The notes below the pieces were generated by a model. The model did no database searches, was not told the DNA's origin, and saw only the letters and a list, made by a program, of their open reading frames with translations. The position numbers and the translations under genes were made by a program. This document shows, in pieces, positions 19,527 to 28,617 of a stretch of 64,000 nucleotides of DNA; position 1 is the first letter of the stretch; every line of letters starts with the position of its first letter. The stretch is taken from the NCBI RefSeq assembly GCF_000429465.1, contig NZ_AUBX01000011.1:427741-491740 (forward strand), written 5' to 3'. This DNA comes from Algoriphagus vanfongensis DSM 17529 (GTDB lineage: Bacteria; Bacteroidota; Bacteroidia; Cytophagales; Cyclobacteriaceae).

Positions 19527-20141
19527 ATGATTCCATTAATAGCAGCAGCAATAGCCTTAATAGGCGTAGCAACCGGAGGGTATCACTTTTTTAAAGAGAA
19601 GAACACAATTTATATTACCACCCTTGGCCTTAGAGGTAGCGGAAAAACAATACTACAACTTGCAATAAGGAACATTGCCCCTGAAAAATACCTGACTATT
19701 TCCACTGATGAGTTAGACGAGGTAATTCTAAAAAGAGGAGAGAATTCTATTACAATAAAAAAGGGTAACGATATTTCAGGCGATCCAGCCATGCTGCGTA
19801 GTTACACGACAGAAGAAATCGAAAAATCAGACGTTGTCTTCTGCCTATTTAATGCAAATGATTTTTTGATTGAGAAGGATCACCCAAGGAACGAGGTTTT
19901 TAGCTATTTCACCAAAATTGTAATCCCGAGTATCGATAGTTCTAAGAGAATGTTTTTTGTTGGAACTCATGCAGATCTACTACCTAAAAGAGCGCAAAAT
20001 CAAAAAGAAATAATGGGTCTTCTAAAACAATCCATCAAAGAAAATAATAAGAATTTCGAGTTGAAAGCAGATGCTTTTATTTTCCTTGATCTGACAAAAA
20101 AAGAAGAGATTGAAAAATTAGTGGAAAAACTGTTTAAATGA
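19527..20141 (+). CDS. Small Ras-like P-loop GTPase with N-terminal membrane anchor
   Basis: 204 residues. Residues 1-18 are a hydrophobic helix (IPLIAAAIALIGVATGGY) that should anchor the protein with the domain in the cytoplasm. GTPase motifs: Walker A GLRGSGKT (34-41), a switch-II-like DISGDP near residue 84, VVFCLFNANDF, and a THAD at about 149 in place of the specificity motif NKxD. The family resembles Arf/Ras-like GTPases rather than translation factors. First gene of a tight operon; its stop overlaps the next ATG by four bases. AT-richer than flanking genes, suggesting transfer. I do not recognise a named family. Confidence 0.75.
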   Translation: MIPLIAAAIALIGVATGGYHFFKEKNTIYITTLGLRGSGKTILQLAIRNIAPEKYLTISTDELDEVILKRGENSITIKKGNDISGDPAMLRSYTTEEIEKSDVVFCLFNANDFLIEKDHPRNEVFSYFTKIVIPSIDSSKRMFFVGTHADLLPKRAQNQKEIMGLLKQSIKENNKNFELKADAFIFLDLTKKEEIEKLVEKLFK

Positions 20142-20581
20142 TGGAGAATATAGTTTTTATTCAGCATGAAAAGCTCTCAGGGTCGTCTTATATTTTTTTA
20201 AATGAAGAACTTCTTTCTAAAAGCAAGGCCAGTACAATTAATTTGAAAGAAAGATTTTCACCTAGTGGTTTTAACGCCAAATTAAAAAAAATAAAGCACC
20301 CGAAAACAACGGTGAAAAGGACCCTTTTTGGAAGTTTCATCATCACCGGTTGCTTAAATGAAAAAGATGAAATTGGTAGGACAATGATGTTTAGCTGTTC
20401 TTTTTCAGGTTCAAAAAATGAGTTTGAAAAATACATAATTCATTGTCTCTCTCAGATTAACAAAACCATCAATCCTATTAGCTTATTGCAAATACAGGAT
20501 GGGATCCAAAGATTCACTCTCGTGAAGACTATGGTCGTCACCTCGGCACTCGCAATCACTGCATACTTAATTTTCAAATAA
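20138..20581 (+). CDS. Unknown tail-anchored membrane protein of the GTPase operon
   Basis: 147 residues, not recognised. A soluble N-terminal domain with beta-rich character (FGSFIITGCLN, MMFSCSFSGS) and a single C-terminal hydrophobic helix (VKTMVVTSALAITAYLIF) predict a tail-anchored protein facing the cytoplasm. Basic and Lys-rich. It overlaps the GTPase gene by ATGA and ends three bases before the next start, so it is co-translated and a likely partner or regulator of the membrane-bound GTPase (inference from arrangement only). Confidence 0.7.
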   Translation: MMENIVFIQHEKLSGSSYIFLNEELLSKSKASTINLKERFSPSGFNAKLKKIKHPKTTVKRTLFGSFIITGCLNEKDEIGRTMMFSCSFSGSKNEFEKYIIHCLSQINKTINPISLLQIQDGIQRFTLVKTMVVTSALAITAYLIFK

Positions 20582-20583
20582 CA

Positions 20584-21312
20584 ATGTTGAAAGACTCTCC
20601 TCAATCAATAATTATATTGAATGATTTAGACCATCGTTCTCTAAAATACAATCCAAGTTTTACCGGAGATGATAAGAATGAATTTTTATCCATTGAGAGG
20701 ATGCCGGGAAAAATGAAATTCCCTGGAGGAGTAGAAGTAAATCAAACCTATATCCTTCACCCTTTTTCACCTAACTCCTACTACCCTATCTCTTTTGATA
20801 GAGATAAAATCCAAAGAATGAAAATGCAAAAATTTAGTCAACTAGCTGGACATCTTGGTGCTAAATCATTTCAATCAAAAATTTCCTCTTACAAGAAATT
20901 CGGGTTTAAGATTAATGGAAATGCAAAAATAGAAACCTTTAAATTCTCAGCTGGAGAAAACGCAGGAGCTGAGTTTACTTTTGAAAGAGAAAAAAAATAT
21001 AAATTAAAAAACACTTACTCAGAGATCGATACTCCTGCCTTTAATAAGGCAATTGATTATGCTCGTCAGACAGGCTTAGATAAAGATGAGGAAATGATGG
21101 ATTTCGTCAATTCCCGAAACCCTGAGAATCCAAGTTTACTAACATCTCAAACTATTTCTACAAGCTTGAGCACCGAGTTAAATTTTGCTATAACATATGC
21201 CGCACATTTAAATGCTATGGTTAAGAAACTTAATCTTGGAACTAACATAGGATTGGATGCGAATGTGTTTTTTTTAGAACACATTGATTTGGACATCAAA
21301 ATTCAATTTTAA
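20584..21312 (+). CDS. Unknown 242-residue protein of the GTPase operon
   Basis: Not recognised. No signal peptide or clear membrane helix. The N-terminus (SIIILNDLDHRSLKYNP, MPGKMKFPGGVEVNQTYIL) is beta-rich; a middle section (KAIDYARQTGLDKDEEMMDF) is helical; the C-terminus ends in alternating hydrophobic strands (GLDANVFFLEHIDLDIKIQF). It is Lys-rich and AT-rich like its two upstream neighbours and seven bases separate it from the next gene. Could be the effector or the target-recognition part of the module. Nothing in sequence fixes a function. Confidence 0.65.
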   Translation: MLKDSPQSIIILNDLDHRSLKYNPSFTGDDKNEFLSIERMPGKMKFPGGVEVNQTYILHPFSPNSYYPISFDRDKIQRMKMQKFSQLAGHLGAKSFQSKISSYKKFGFKINGNAKIETFKFSAGENAGAEFTFEREKKYKLKNTYSEIDTPAFNKAIDYARQTGLDKDEEMMDFVNSRNPENPSLLTSQTISTSLSTELNFAITYAAHLNAMVKKLNLGTNIGLDANVFFLEHIDLDIKIQF

Positions 21313-21319
21313 AAAATAT

Positions 21320-21571
21320 ATGCCCACCCACCTCTGCGAATACTGCGGCACTCCATCGCCTTCCATCACCATGCTGACCAGCATGACTTGTCCTCGGCAT
21401 CCTAGGGGAGCTCATCAAGGGAAGCATAAGCTATATGAAGGAGGCCAGATGCAGAGCTATACCTGTAAATTTTGTGGGATCACAAATCCAAGTCTTATCA
21501 ATCTCACATCCATGAAATGTCCCCATCATCCTAATGGACATAGCCATGGATTTCACTCCCCAGCACTTTAA
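21320..21571 (+). CDS. Small two-repeat zinc-motif protein (CxxCG ... CPxHP)
   Basis: 83 residues made of two copies of one ~35-residue unit: CEYCGTPSPSITMLTSMTCPRHP and CKFCGITNPSLINLTSMKCPHHP, each followed by a Gly/His tail (GAHQGKH, GHSHGFH). Each unit offers Cys-x2-Cys, Cys and His ligands, enough for one zinc ion, so it should be a small zinc-ribbon-like protein. I chose the ATG at 21320 because the upstream extension overlaps the previous gene and lies outside the repeat. Function unknown. It is directly followed by the HNH gene. Base composition is less AT-rich than the first three genes of the operon. Confidence 0.7.
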   Translation: MPTHLCEYCGTPSPSITMLTSMTCPRHPRGAHQGKHKLYEGGQMQSYTCKFCGITNPSLINLTSMKCPHHPNGHSHGFHSPAL

Positions 21572-21579
21572 ATAAAATT

Positions 21580-22023
21580 ATGTCCAGACCCTACCATAGA
21601 GGAGAAATCAACAAAGCCTTCGAAAAAGTCAAAGCAGAACTTCACGCTCAAGCGGTGTTAAAAGGTGGAGGAAGAGCTTCCTATCTTGACTCTTATACCG
21701 GAGCACAGCTCTGGGGAGGGGACCCTTATGATTACGATCATATCTATCCCTCAGAGATGGTTCATTCTTTGTATAAGGATCAGTTTTCGGATCTAGAGAT
21801 CGCAGAGATCGTCAATGTTCCTGAGAATATCGCGGTGACTCTTCGAAGTATCAATCAATCAAAGGGAAAGAAGAGCCCAGAATTGTGGTTGGAAGATCCT
21901 CGTCTATTGACTGCTAATTTGGTTGATCTAAACCTACTCCGTTCTGCCATACAAAAAGCAAAAGCAGCAATCGATAGAAAAGTGATAGCGCTGGGAGGGC
22001 AGATTGCTACAGTTATCTACTAA
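21580..22023 (+). CDS. HNH-type nuclease
   Basis: 147 residues. The centre reads DPYDYDHIYPSE, then about 40 residues later SINQSKGKKS: this Asp-His-Ile-x-Pro ... Asn ... Lys arrangement is the HNH (beta-beta-alpha-metal) nuclease motif, with His as general base and the Asn/Lys closing the site. No signal peptide and no DNA-binding domain besides the nuclease. Last gene of the five-gene unit, nine bases after the zinc-repeat gene. It could be a defence effector, a toxin domain or a homing-type enzyme; the context favours the first two, without proof. Confidence 0.75.
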   Translation: MSRPYHRGEINKAFEKVKAELHAQAVLKGGGRASYLDSYTGAQLWGGDPYDYDHIYPSEMVHSLYKDQFSDLEIAEIVNVPENIAVTLRSINQSKGKKSPELWLEDPRLLTANLVDLNLLRSAIQKAKAAIDRKVIALGGQIATVIY

Positions 22024-22117
22024 TTTGACACAGCTGTTTATTTCCAGATATTCTAAAAGTTTAAGATTCTATACTTGTGAACTTTTAGATTGTAATCAAA
22101 TAAAGTATTAGTTTTTT

Positions 22118-22157
22118 AAACGGGTCTTTTTCGGGGTGATAAAAGATCCGTTTTTTT
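22118..22157. terminator. Bidirectional terminator between the HNH and protease genes
   Basis: Stem AAACGGGTCTTTT / AAAAGATCCGTTT (one G-T pair) with a 10-base loop and a T run; it serves the rightward operon and the end of the leftward protease gene. Confidence 0.75.
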
Positions 22158-23028
22158 ATGCCCTTTCAAAAGCAACTCCATGCTCAGTCAAGAATTCCTT
22201 GATCACGCCGACATGGATGCATTCTCCCAAGTGGATAAAAGCATAGTCATTGATCTTTTTACTTTTTCCATGAGCTATGATTTCCTTGTCTTCCATGTCA
22301 AATCCCAGGTGAAGATGTTTCGTGCGGCTTTGCATGCCGATGATTCGACCTTCGGTATCAAAAAGTGGTCCTCCGCTTTGACCTCTCAAGCCGGGAGTAC
22401 TCATCTCGATTCCATACACTTTGCCTCCCTTCCCTCCCAAAAACCGGGTGACCATGCCTTCTATTGGAAACCGTGGAGATCTAGCTGCTCCTTCCTGAGT
22501 CCATTCGAGTACTTGTTTGTCAGGGTTGAACCGGAAATTTGAAAATTCAGGAAAAGGGAATCCAAGCCTGCAAAGCATCGCACCGGGCTGAACAGCTTGA
22601 TCATCATCCAAAAACCTGGGAATAGAATTGATAAGCAGTTTCTCAAAGCCACTGAACTGGATCAGAGCAAGATCATATTCTGGATGGGCGATAAACTTGA
22701 TATTGTTCATTCGATCAACGCAATCCACGAAAGTGATTCGCATTTCAGCAGTGCTTTGCGGAGTTAAGCCTAGTGATTTTGCAAGGTTGTTTTGCTGCTT
22801 GCCATTCATGCCTTGGCTTTGTTGCTGAAACGTAGCCATTTGCTTATTCACCTTGTCTGCATGGGTGATCCATTGAGCGACATGCTTGCAGGTCAAAGCC
22901 CAGCCTTCTTGGTTTACAAAAAATAAGGTGGCCGAACCTCGTTGGATTTGTGGGTTCCCGAAATTTCTGGAAATAGAGTGGACGGCCCGGGTATAGCCGG
23001 AAACTTCCTCAATAGCTTTGACAAACAT
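22156..23028 (-). CDS. Cytoplasmic trypsin-like serine protease
   Basis: 290 residues with a full S1-type catalytic triad: His49 in TCKHVAQW, Asp119 in PEYDLALIQ and Ser218 in RGQSGGPLF. The GxSGGP context and barrel segments (GRIIGMQS) are those of HtrA/trypsin-like peptidases, but there is no PDZ domain and no signal peptide, so it should work in the cytoplasm. A Gln/Asn-rich insert (residues about 65-85) separates the His and Asp. It faces the GTPase operon across a shared terminator. Cytoplasmic trypsin-fold proteases occur in bacterial conflict systems, but also elsewhere; a link with the operon is only positional. Confidence 0.85.
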   Translation of the reverse strand: MFVKAIEEVSGYTRAVHSISRNFGNPQIQRGSATLFFVNQEGWALTCKHVAQWITHADKVNKQMATFQQQSQGMNGKQQNNLAKSLGLTPQSTAEMRITFVDCVDRMNNIKFIAHPEYDLALIQFSGFEKLLINSIPRFLDDDQAVQPGAMLCRLGFPFPEFSNFRFNPDKQVLEWTQEGAARSPRFPIEGMVTRFLGGKGGKVYGIEMSTPGLRGQSGGPLFDTEGRIIGMQSRTKHLHLGFDMEDKEIIAHGKSKKINDYAFIHLGECIHVGVIKEFLTEHGVAFERA

Positions 23029-23155
23029 GCGTGCTTAATTTTCAGTCAAATTAACCATTCAATGCTCAAATGGTCTGGATTTTCGGATTTTTAGAAATTT
23101 TTATTTCCCGAAATCGTTTGAAAAACAGAAGATGGAAGAAAGCCCATTGGAGAGC

Positions 23156-23186
23156 TTTGGCTAGCGGAAAAATTGTAATAACTTAG
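23156..23186 (+). promoter_or_regulatory. Promoter of gap
   Basis: TTTG at 23156-23159, a 19-base spacer, TAACTTAG at 23179-23186, one base from the Bacteroidota -7 consensus. Leader of about 80 bases before the ATG at 23272. Confidence 0.7.
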
Positions 23187-23226
23187 CCGAGCCCGATGAT
23201 TTTTGGCCAAATGAGGTCGATTTTAG

Positions 23227-24276
<1,050 letters not shown>

Positions 24277-24292
24277 GTCACTCTTAAAGCAT

Positions 24293-24332
24293 AAAAAGGG
24301 TCGTTCAATTTACTGGACGACCTTTTTTGTTT
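24293..24332 (+). terminator. Bidirectional terminator between gap and the M1 aminopeptidase
   Basis: Stem AAAAAGGGTCGTTC / GGACGACCTTTTTT, with A and T runs on either side; the two genes converge on it. Confidence 0.85.
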
Positions 24333-24347
24333 GTAGCTCCTAGTGGC

Positions 24348-26906
24348 CTACTTGGTGATTTCTTGAGCTCTTCTCAGGTTGTCACTGGCTTGCAGGATTT
24401 TATTTTTTAGGTTTTTGTCCAGTTCAGGATGGCTTTCCAAATAGCTCTGAACTTCCTGCCAAGCTCGCGGATCTTGATATTGACCAAATGTTGAAACGGC
24501 CCATCTTTTAGGGAAAAATATGTCTCCGGTCAATTGAATCTCCTGAATCAATTCCAAGGCAAGTGACACGTGTTTGATGCTTTCGGCCTGTCTCAAAGGA
24601 TGATGGATGAAGTCACATGCTGCAAGTACCCAGGATTCTTTTTCGCGGTTTTTGGCATCTTTGAATGAGACAAAAAGAGAATCACGAACGGACGCATCCT
24701 GCGAAAGGGAAGGCACAAGAAAGTCAAATCGCTTGATTTTGTCTGGGTTTTCCAGTCTGGCTCTTTCTTTTTCCAAAATGGTTTCTGACTCTGGATGTCC
24801 ATAAAGTGCCAGTTTCATTGCTAGACTGGTGAAGTCATCCTGATTCAATTTCAAGTTGGGAATGGTCAATTGAGAATCCCAGATTTGATAGAGTTTTTGC
24901 ACTCCCGTTGACTTATACGCAATGCCGGAGTAGAGTGAATACAACCCCTTTTTGATATTTGCAGATCTGGTGCTTTGAAGCTGATTCCAAATCGCTTTTT
25001 CCAATTCAGGAAGAATTGCTTCTCTTTCCTGAATATTCAGGAAATCCCAAAAAATGGAAGAGGAATAGCCAGAAACCAAGCGAAAAAGGATTTCATTTTC
25101 TTCGGATTCCAATGCTGGCAAAAAGCTATGGAGAGCGATTTTTGGGCTTAATTTACCCGCTAAGGTGTTTTCATAAATATTGATAAAGGTCTGGGCTCGT
25201 CCGACTTCCTCATCGAATTTTGTGAGCAGGTCCATGCTTTCTTCTTGGATTGGAAATACCCCATAGCCCATCCCATCACTGTTGTAGAAGATTGCATCCG
25301 GCTGATCCAAACCTATCGCTTCTGTAATGGCTAGACTTTTTTCCTGGATATTTACATCGAAAGGTTTATTTCCATCCGAATAAAGGAAGGTGATTTCAAA
25401 TAGCTGCGGCCAGAGTTTGTCGCTTCCATCCTCAGCGGATTGACTGATGGAAAAGGCTTTGATTTTGCCATTTTCATCGATTTCCAGACTTTCTTCGAAA
25501 ATCGGTCTGCTGGATTGGTTCACCCAGACCTCTGACCATTTTTTAAGGTCTATTTCGCTTTGTTTGTCCAGTCTTGTCACCAAGTCATTCCAGTCAGCAT
25601 TGGAGTTGGCAAAGTCTCGGATATACTCTTGAATTCCCTTTTGAAAGGCCTTTTCGCCAATGTTAGCTTCCAACTGACGCATCATGATCGGAGCCTTGCT
25701 GTATATGATGTTTCCGTACAGAGAACCTGCGTTTTTCAGATTGGCCAAATCCTGACGGATCGGATTGGTTCCCCAGGTCCTGTCCTCGGCATAAGCTGCT
25801 GGATAATTACTAGTCAAAAAGAGCAAATCATGGTTGATAGACGGGAAGTTAGGGTTGACGATTTTTCCTGCCATAAAATTGGCAAAGACCTCTTTCATCC
25901 AGACGTCATTGAACCATCTCATGGTCACCAAATCTCCAAACCACATGTGAGCCGTCTCATGACCGATCAATTTGGCCCGGCTCAGCAGTTCTGATTCGGT
26001 GGCATTTTGGTCATAGAAAAGCGCACTCTCTCTATATTGAATCGCTCCGACATGCTCCATGCCTCCGTATTGGAAGATTGGGATGGTGGCGAAGTCCATT
26101 TTTTGAAAAGGAAATGGGTAGTCAGTATATGATTCTAGAAAACGTACCGCCTGCTGATGTAGCTTGAACTGCTCGGGAATACTGGCGTCGATTTTTTCTT
26201 GCTTTGTTTCGCGGTAGAGAACTTTTTGAGCTAGTATTTCGGTATTGCTAGCTTCTTCAAATTTCCCGGCAACAAATGAGAAAAGGTAAGTACTCATCAG
26301 GTCCGATTTGCCAAAAGTATGTTTGGTGAATTCTCCTTTGTTTTCTTGGTCAATTTCAGGGCCTCCTGCCAGGACTTTCCAGCCTTTTGGAGCGGTAATG
26401 GTCAAGGAATAGTTTGCTTTCAAATTTGGCTGGTCAAAACAAGGGAAAAGTGTGCTGGCTCTGTCCGGAACCAAAAGCGTATAAAGGAACTCCTCGTTTC
26501 TATTGAGTGATAACTCGCCAGCGAGGAATTCAATTGAGATTTCGTTTGGTCCTTCTTCCAAAAACTCAGGCGATATGATCAGATGCTCTTGCTCATGGCG
26601 GATATCGGCAGCCTCTCCATTGACTTTTAAAGAAAGTAGGTGAGAACTCTCTTCATTGAAATCCAGAATGAGGGGCTGATCTATCCTAGAAAGAGAAAGC
26701 TCCAAAGTCAAATAAGAAGAAATCGGATCTTCCAGTTTGTTGGGAATTGAGAAATCTAATTTATAATGGATGTCTGAAATTTGTTCTTTCCTGAAATCAG
26801 CCAATTCGATAGAAATCCCGGGATCGTAAAAATGCTGGTCAGCAACAGGTGATTTGCAAGAAAAAACAAATAGTAAAAGGCCGAAAATCAGGAGGAGGTT
26901 TTTCAT
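24348..26906 (-). CDS. M1 family aminopeptidase N-like lipoprotein
   Basis: 852 residues. Lipoprotein signal (MKNLLLIFGLLLFVFSC, lipobox Cys17), then the M1 N-terminal beta domain, the substrate-binding GGMEHVGAIQ, the zinc motif HETAHMWFGD and third ligand Glu in WMKEVFANF. A long helical C-terminal domain of ERAP/PepN type completes the usual length. It cleaves N-terminal residues of peptides; the lipid anchor places it at the cell envelope. This is the longer of two M1 peptidases in the window. Confidence 0.94.
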   Translation of the reverse strand: MKNLLLIFGLLLFVFSCKSPVADQHFYDPGISIELADFRKEQISDIHYKLDFSIPNKLEDPISSYLTLELSLSRIDQPLILDFNEESSHLLSLKVNGEAADIRHEQEHLIISPEFLEEGPNEISIEFLAGELSLNRNEEFLYTLLVPDRASTLFPCFDQPNLKANYSLTITAPKGWKVLAGGPEIDQENKGEFTKHTFGKSDLMSTYLFSFVAGKFEEASNTEILAQKVLYRETKQEKIDASIPEQFKLHQQAVRFLESYTDYPFPFQKMDFATIPIFQYGGMEHVGAIQYRESALFYDQNATESELLSRAKLIGHETAHMWFGDLVTMRWFNDVWMKEVFANFMAGKIVNPNFPSINHDLLFLTSNYPAAYAEDRTWGTNPIRQDLANLKNAGSLYGNIIYSKAPIMMRQLEANIGEKAFQKGIQEYIRDFANSNADWNDLVTRLDKQSEIDLKKWSEVWVNQSSRPIFEESLEIDENGKIKAFSISQSAEDGSDKLWPQLFEITFLYSDGNKPFDVNIQEKSLAITEAIGLDQPDAIFYNSDGMGYGVFPIQEESMDLLTKFDEEVGRAQTFINIYENTLAGKLSPKIALHSFLPALESEENEILFRLVSGYSSSIFWDFLNIQEREAILPELEKAIWNQLQSTRSANIKKGLYSLYSGIAYKSTGVQKLYQIWDSQLTIPNLKLNQDDFTSLAMKLALYGHPESETILEKERARLENPDKIKRFDFLVPSLSQDASVRDSLFVSFKDAKNREKESWVLAACDFIHHPLRQAESIKHVSLALELIQEIQLTGDIFFPKRWAVSTFGQYQDPRAWQEVQSYLESHPELDKNLKNKILQASDNLRRAQEITK

Positions 26907-26974
26907 GTGTCAAGAATCAGCATTCTTGATGCAATTACCAAAGCTTTTTGGATGAATGAGTTTGGTGGGAGAAT

Positions 26975-27009
26975 GGAAAATGCAGCCCATTTTAGGCTGC
27001 ATTTTTTTT
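26975..27009. terminator. Terminator between two leftward genes
   Basis: Perfect stem AAAATGCAGCC / GGCTGCATTTT with a 7-base loop and T or A runs on both sides. It ends the leftward gene at 27027-27479. Confidence 0.85.
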
Positions 27010-27026
27010 GACTTTATTTCAGAACT

Positions 27027-27479
27027 TTACTTGAGGTATGCCAGCAGTTCTGCTCCGGGTAATTCACTTGATTTGTAATAGAGGCTTACTTGATGATTTT
27101 TGTGGGCTTCCTCAAATTTGCGGAGCTCAGCGACAGAGATCTTCATTGCTTTGTTTTCATCCCGTGAATCAGCAAAGGTCCATTGCGTGAGTTCATGCCC
27201 CTGATCATCTTTCAATACGATGGCTCTGTTGCTTCCGGCTCCTTTTAGTGTGCAGTGGGTGTATTTGACCCAAAGCATATCTTGGGCTTCGGCTTTTTCC
27301 AGTTGGAGGGTTCTGAGGTTCAGGGGCTGATTGACAAATTGCTTCATGATCAGCTTTTCATTCAAATGAATCTCGTAACTGTCCAACCCATAATCAGGGG
27401 CAAATGCTGTCGTAGAGAATCCTATGACAAGAAGTAATAGGATGCCTTGCAAAGCGGATTTTACATTCATTGTTTTCAT
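27027..27479 (-). CDS. Secreted protein of unknown function
   Basis: 150 residues with a signal peptide (KSALQGILLLLVIGFSTTAFA). The mature part is beta-rich, with DSYEIHLNEKLIMKQFVNQPLNLRTLQL, CTLKGAGSNRAIVLKD and LYYKSSELPGAELLAYL. It looks like a family I have seen in Cytophagales and Flavobacteria as a conserved hypothetical, but I cannot name it. It is transcribed away from the membrane LytTR regulator at 27777, across a 297-base gap, and may be its target. Confidence 0.75.
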   Translation of the reverse strand: MKTMNVKSALQGILLLLVIGFSTTAFAPDYGLDSYEIHLNEKLIMKQFVNQPLNLRTLQLEKAEAQDMLWVKYTHCTLKGAGSNRAIVLKDDQGHELTQWTFADSRDENKAMKISVAELRKFEEAHKNHQVSLYYKSSELPGAELLAYLK

Positions 27480-27776
27480 GGTGTTTTTGTTTTAGTGAAA
27501 ATTGTATTAGGTATTTTTTAACTTGTAAGAGATCCTTCTGCCGTCTTTGCCTTGGCCAAGCGCGTTTGACCTGCGAAGAATTCTTTCTCAGATTTACGGC
27601 TATGAAATCCAAAAGGAAAAGGGGAGGATGGATTAGTAGATCAATAACAAAGCTTTTAGACATTCGGAAGATTTCAGGATTGTGTCCGTTGGTCTAGATT
27701 ATCTGCTGTTGGTCTATTCTTGGTATGCGTTGATGCTAATTGTCCGTAATTGATTAGAGCTAACCCATTTTGAATA
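27480..27776. other. Divergent promoter region
   Basis: 297 bases between the leftward secreted protein and the rightward LytTR gene. A near direct repeat TCCGTTGGTCTA / TGCTGTTGGTCTA occurs at about 27686-27715, which is the kind of short direct repeat a LytTR protein binds. No exact promoter consensus was found. Confidence 0.45.
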
Positions 27777-28571
27777 ATGTATCTAAACTCCTCCGTGAAA
27801 AAATCAATTTCTACTAAGGTTTTCCATCTTTTGTTTTGGACAGTGATCACTCTGATTTTTATTTATGACAGGAGATACCTGATTCTGAAATTTCAGCTGA
27901 CTGAGCACTTTGTAGCCTGTGTGCTGGTTAGGATGCTTTTGCTCATCTCTCTGGTTTATTTCCACTTGAATGTTCTGATTCCCCATTTTTATAAAACTGG
28001 GAAGATCATCCGATATGTGGTTTTTCTCCTGGCTTCGCTTCTGGTATATGTCAGCTTGCAAAATCTCTATGATATCTACCTCTATGGCTTTGTGATCGGA
28101 GATGTCAAAAGCAGGGATTTTTGGAGCGCTTTTCCCTATAATTTTATCACCACACTTTGGTATTTGGCTTTGAGTACTGCTCTCAAATACGGCTTGGATA
28201 GATTCATGTCCAGTCAGAAAACGGAGGTGTCTGACAATGCTGAGGATCAGGGTGAGCAAGAGCGACGGATATTCTTGAAAACAGGGACCAAGCAGGTGAT
28301 GACGGATTTGGATGCGATTACCCATGTCAAAGGACTAAAAGATTATTCGATTGTTTTCACCGACGATGAACAGATCATCGTAAAAGGCTCACTGAAAAAT
28401 GCGGGTGATTTGCTTGGTGATAAAAAGCTGGTCAGAGTCCATAAATCCTATTTGGTTGCTTTGGATCGCATCAAGACTGTCCAGCACAATCAGATCATAG
28501 TAGGAAGTCACTCCATACCGATCGGGAGATCTTATAAAAGGGATCTATTTGAAGTGCTGGAATTAGCCTGA
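27777..28571 (+). CDS. Membrane-embedded LytTR transcription regulator
   Basis: 264 residues. Four hydrophobic helices in the first ~145 residues (FHLLFWTVITLIFIY, VLVRMLLLISLVYF, VVFLLASLLVYVSL, FITTLWYLALSTAL), a linker rich in acidic residues, then a LytTR DNA-binding domain (THVKGLKDYSIVFTDDEQI, LVRVHKSYLVALDRI, IGRSYKRDLFEVLEL). There is no receiver domain, so it likely responds directly to a membrane signal. Repeats in the upstream divergent region may be its own site. Confidence 0.9.
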   Translation: MYLNSSVKKSISTKVFHLLFWTVITLIFIYDRRYLILKFQLTEHFVACVLVRMLLLISLVYFHLNVLIPHFYKTGKIIRYVVFLLASLLVYVSLQNLYDIYLYGFVIGDVKSRDFWSAFPYNFITTLWYLALSTALKYGLDRFMSSQKTEVSDNAEDQGEQERRIFLKTGTKQVMTDLDAITHVKGLKDYSIVFTDDEQIIVKGSLKNAGDLLGDKKLVRVHKSYLVALDRIKTVQHNQIIVGSHSIPIGRSYKRDLFEVLELA

Positions 28572-28617
28572 GTCTAGGGTTTAGGGTTGTCTCTTCGCTT
28601 TGGATTCCTGTAAAAAT

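Noticed and set aside
20584..21312. Calling the 242-residue protein a bacterial gasdermin because a protease is nearby
   Set aside because: I see no N-terminal palmitoylated-Cys start or gasdermin motif. It stays unknown.
19527..23028. Prophage or transposon remnant
   Set aside because: No integrase, transposase, phage structural gene or terminal repeats are visible around the GTPase-protease island.
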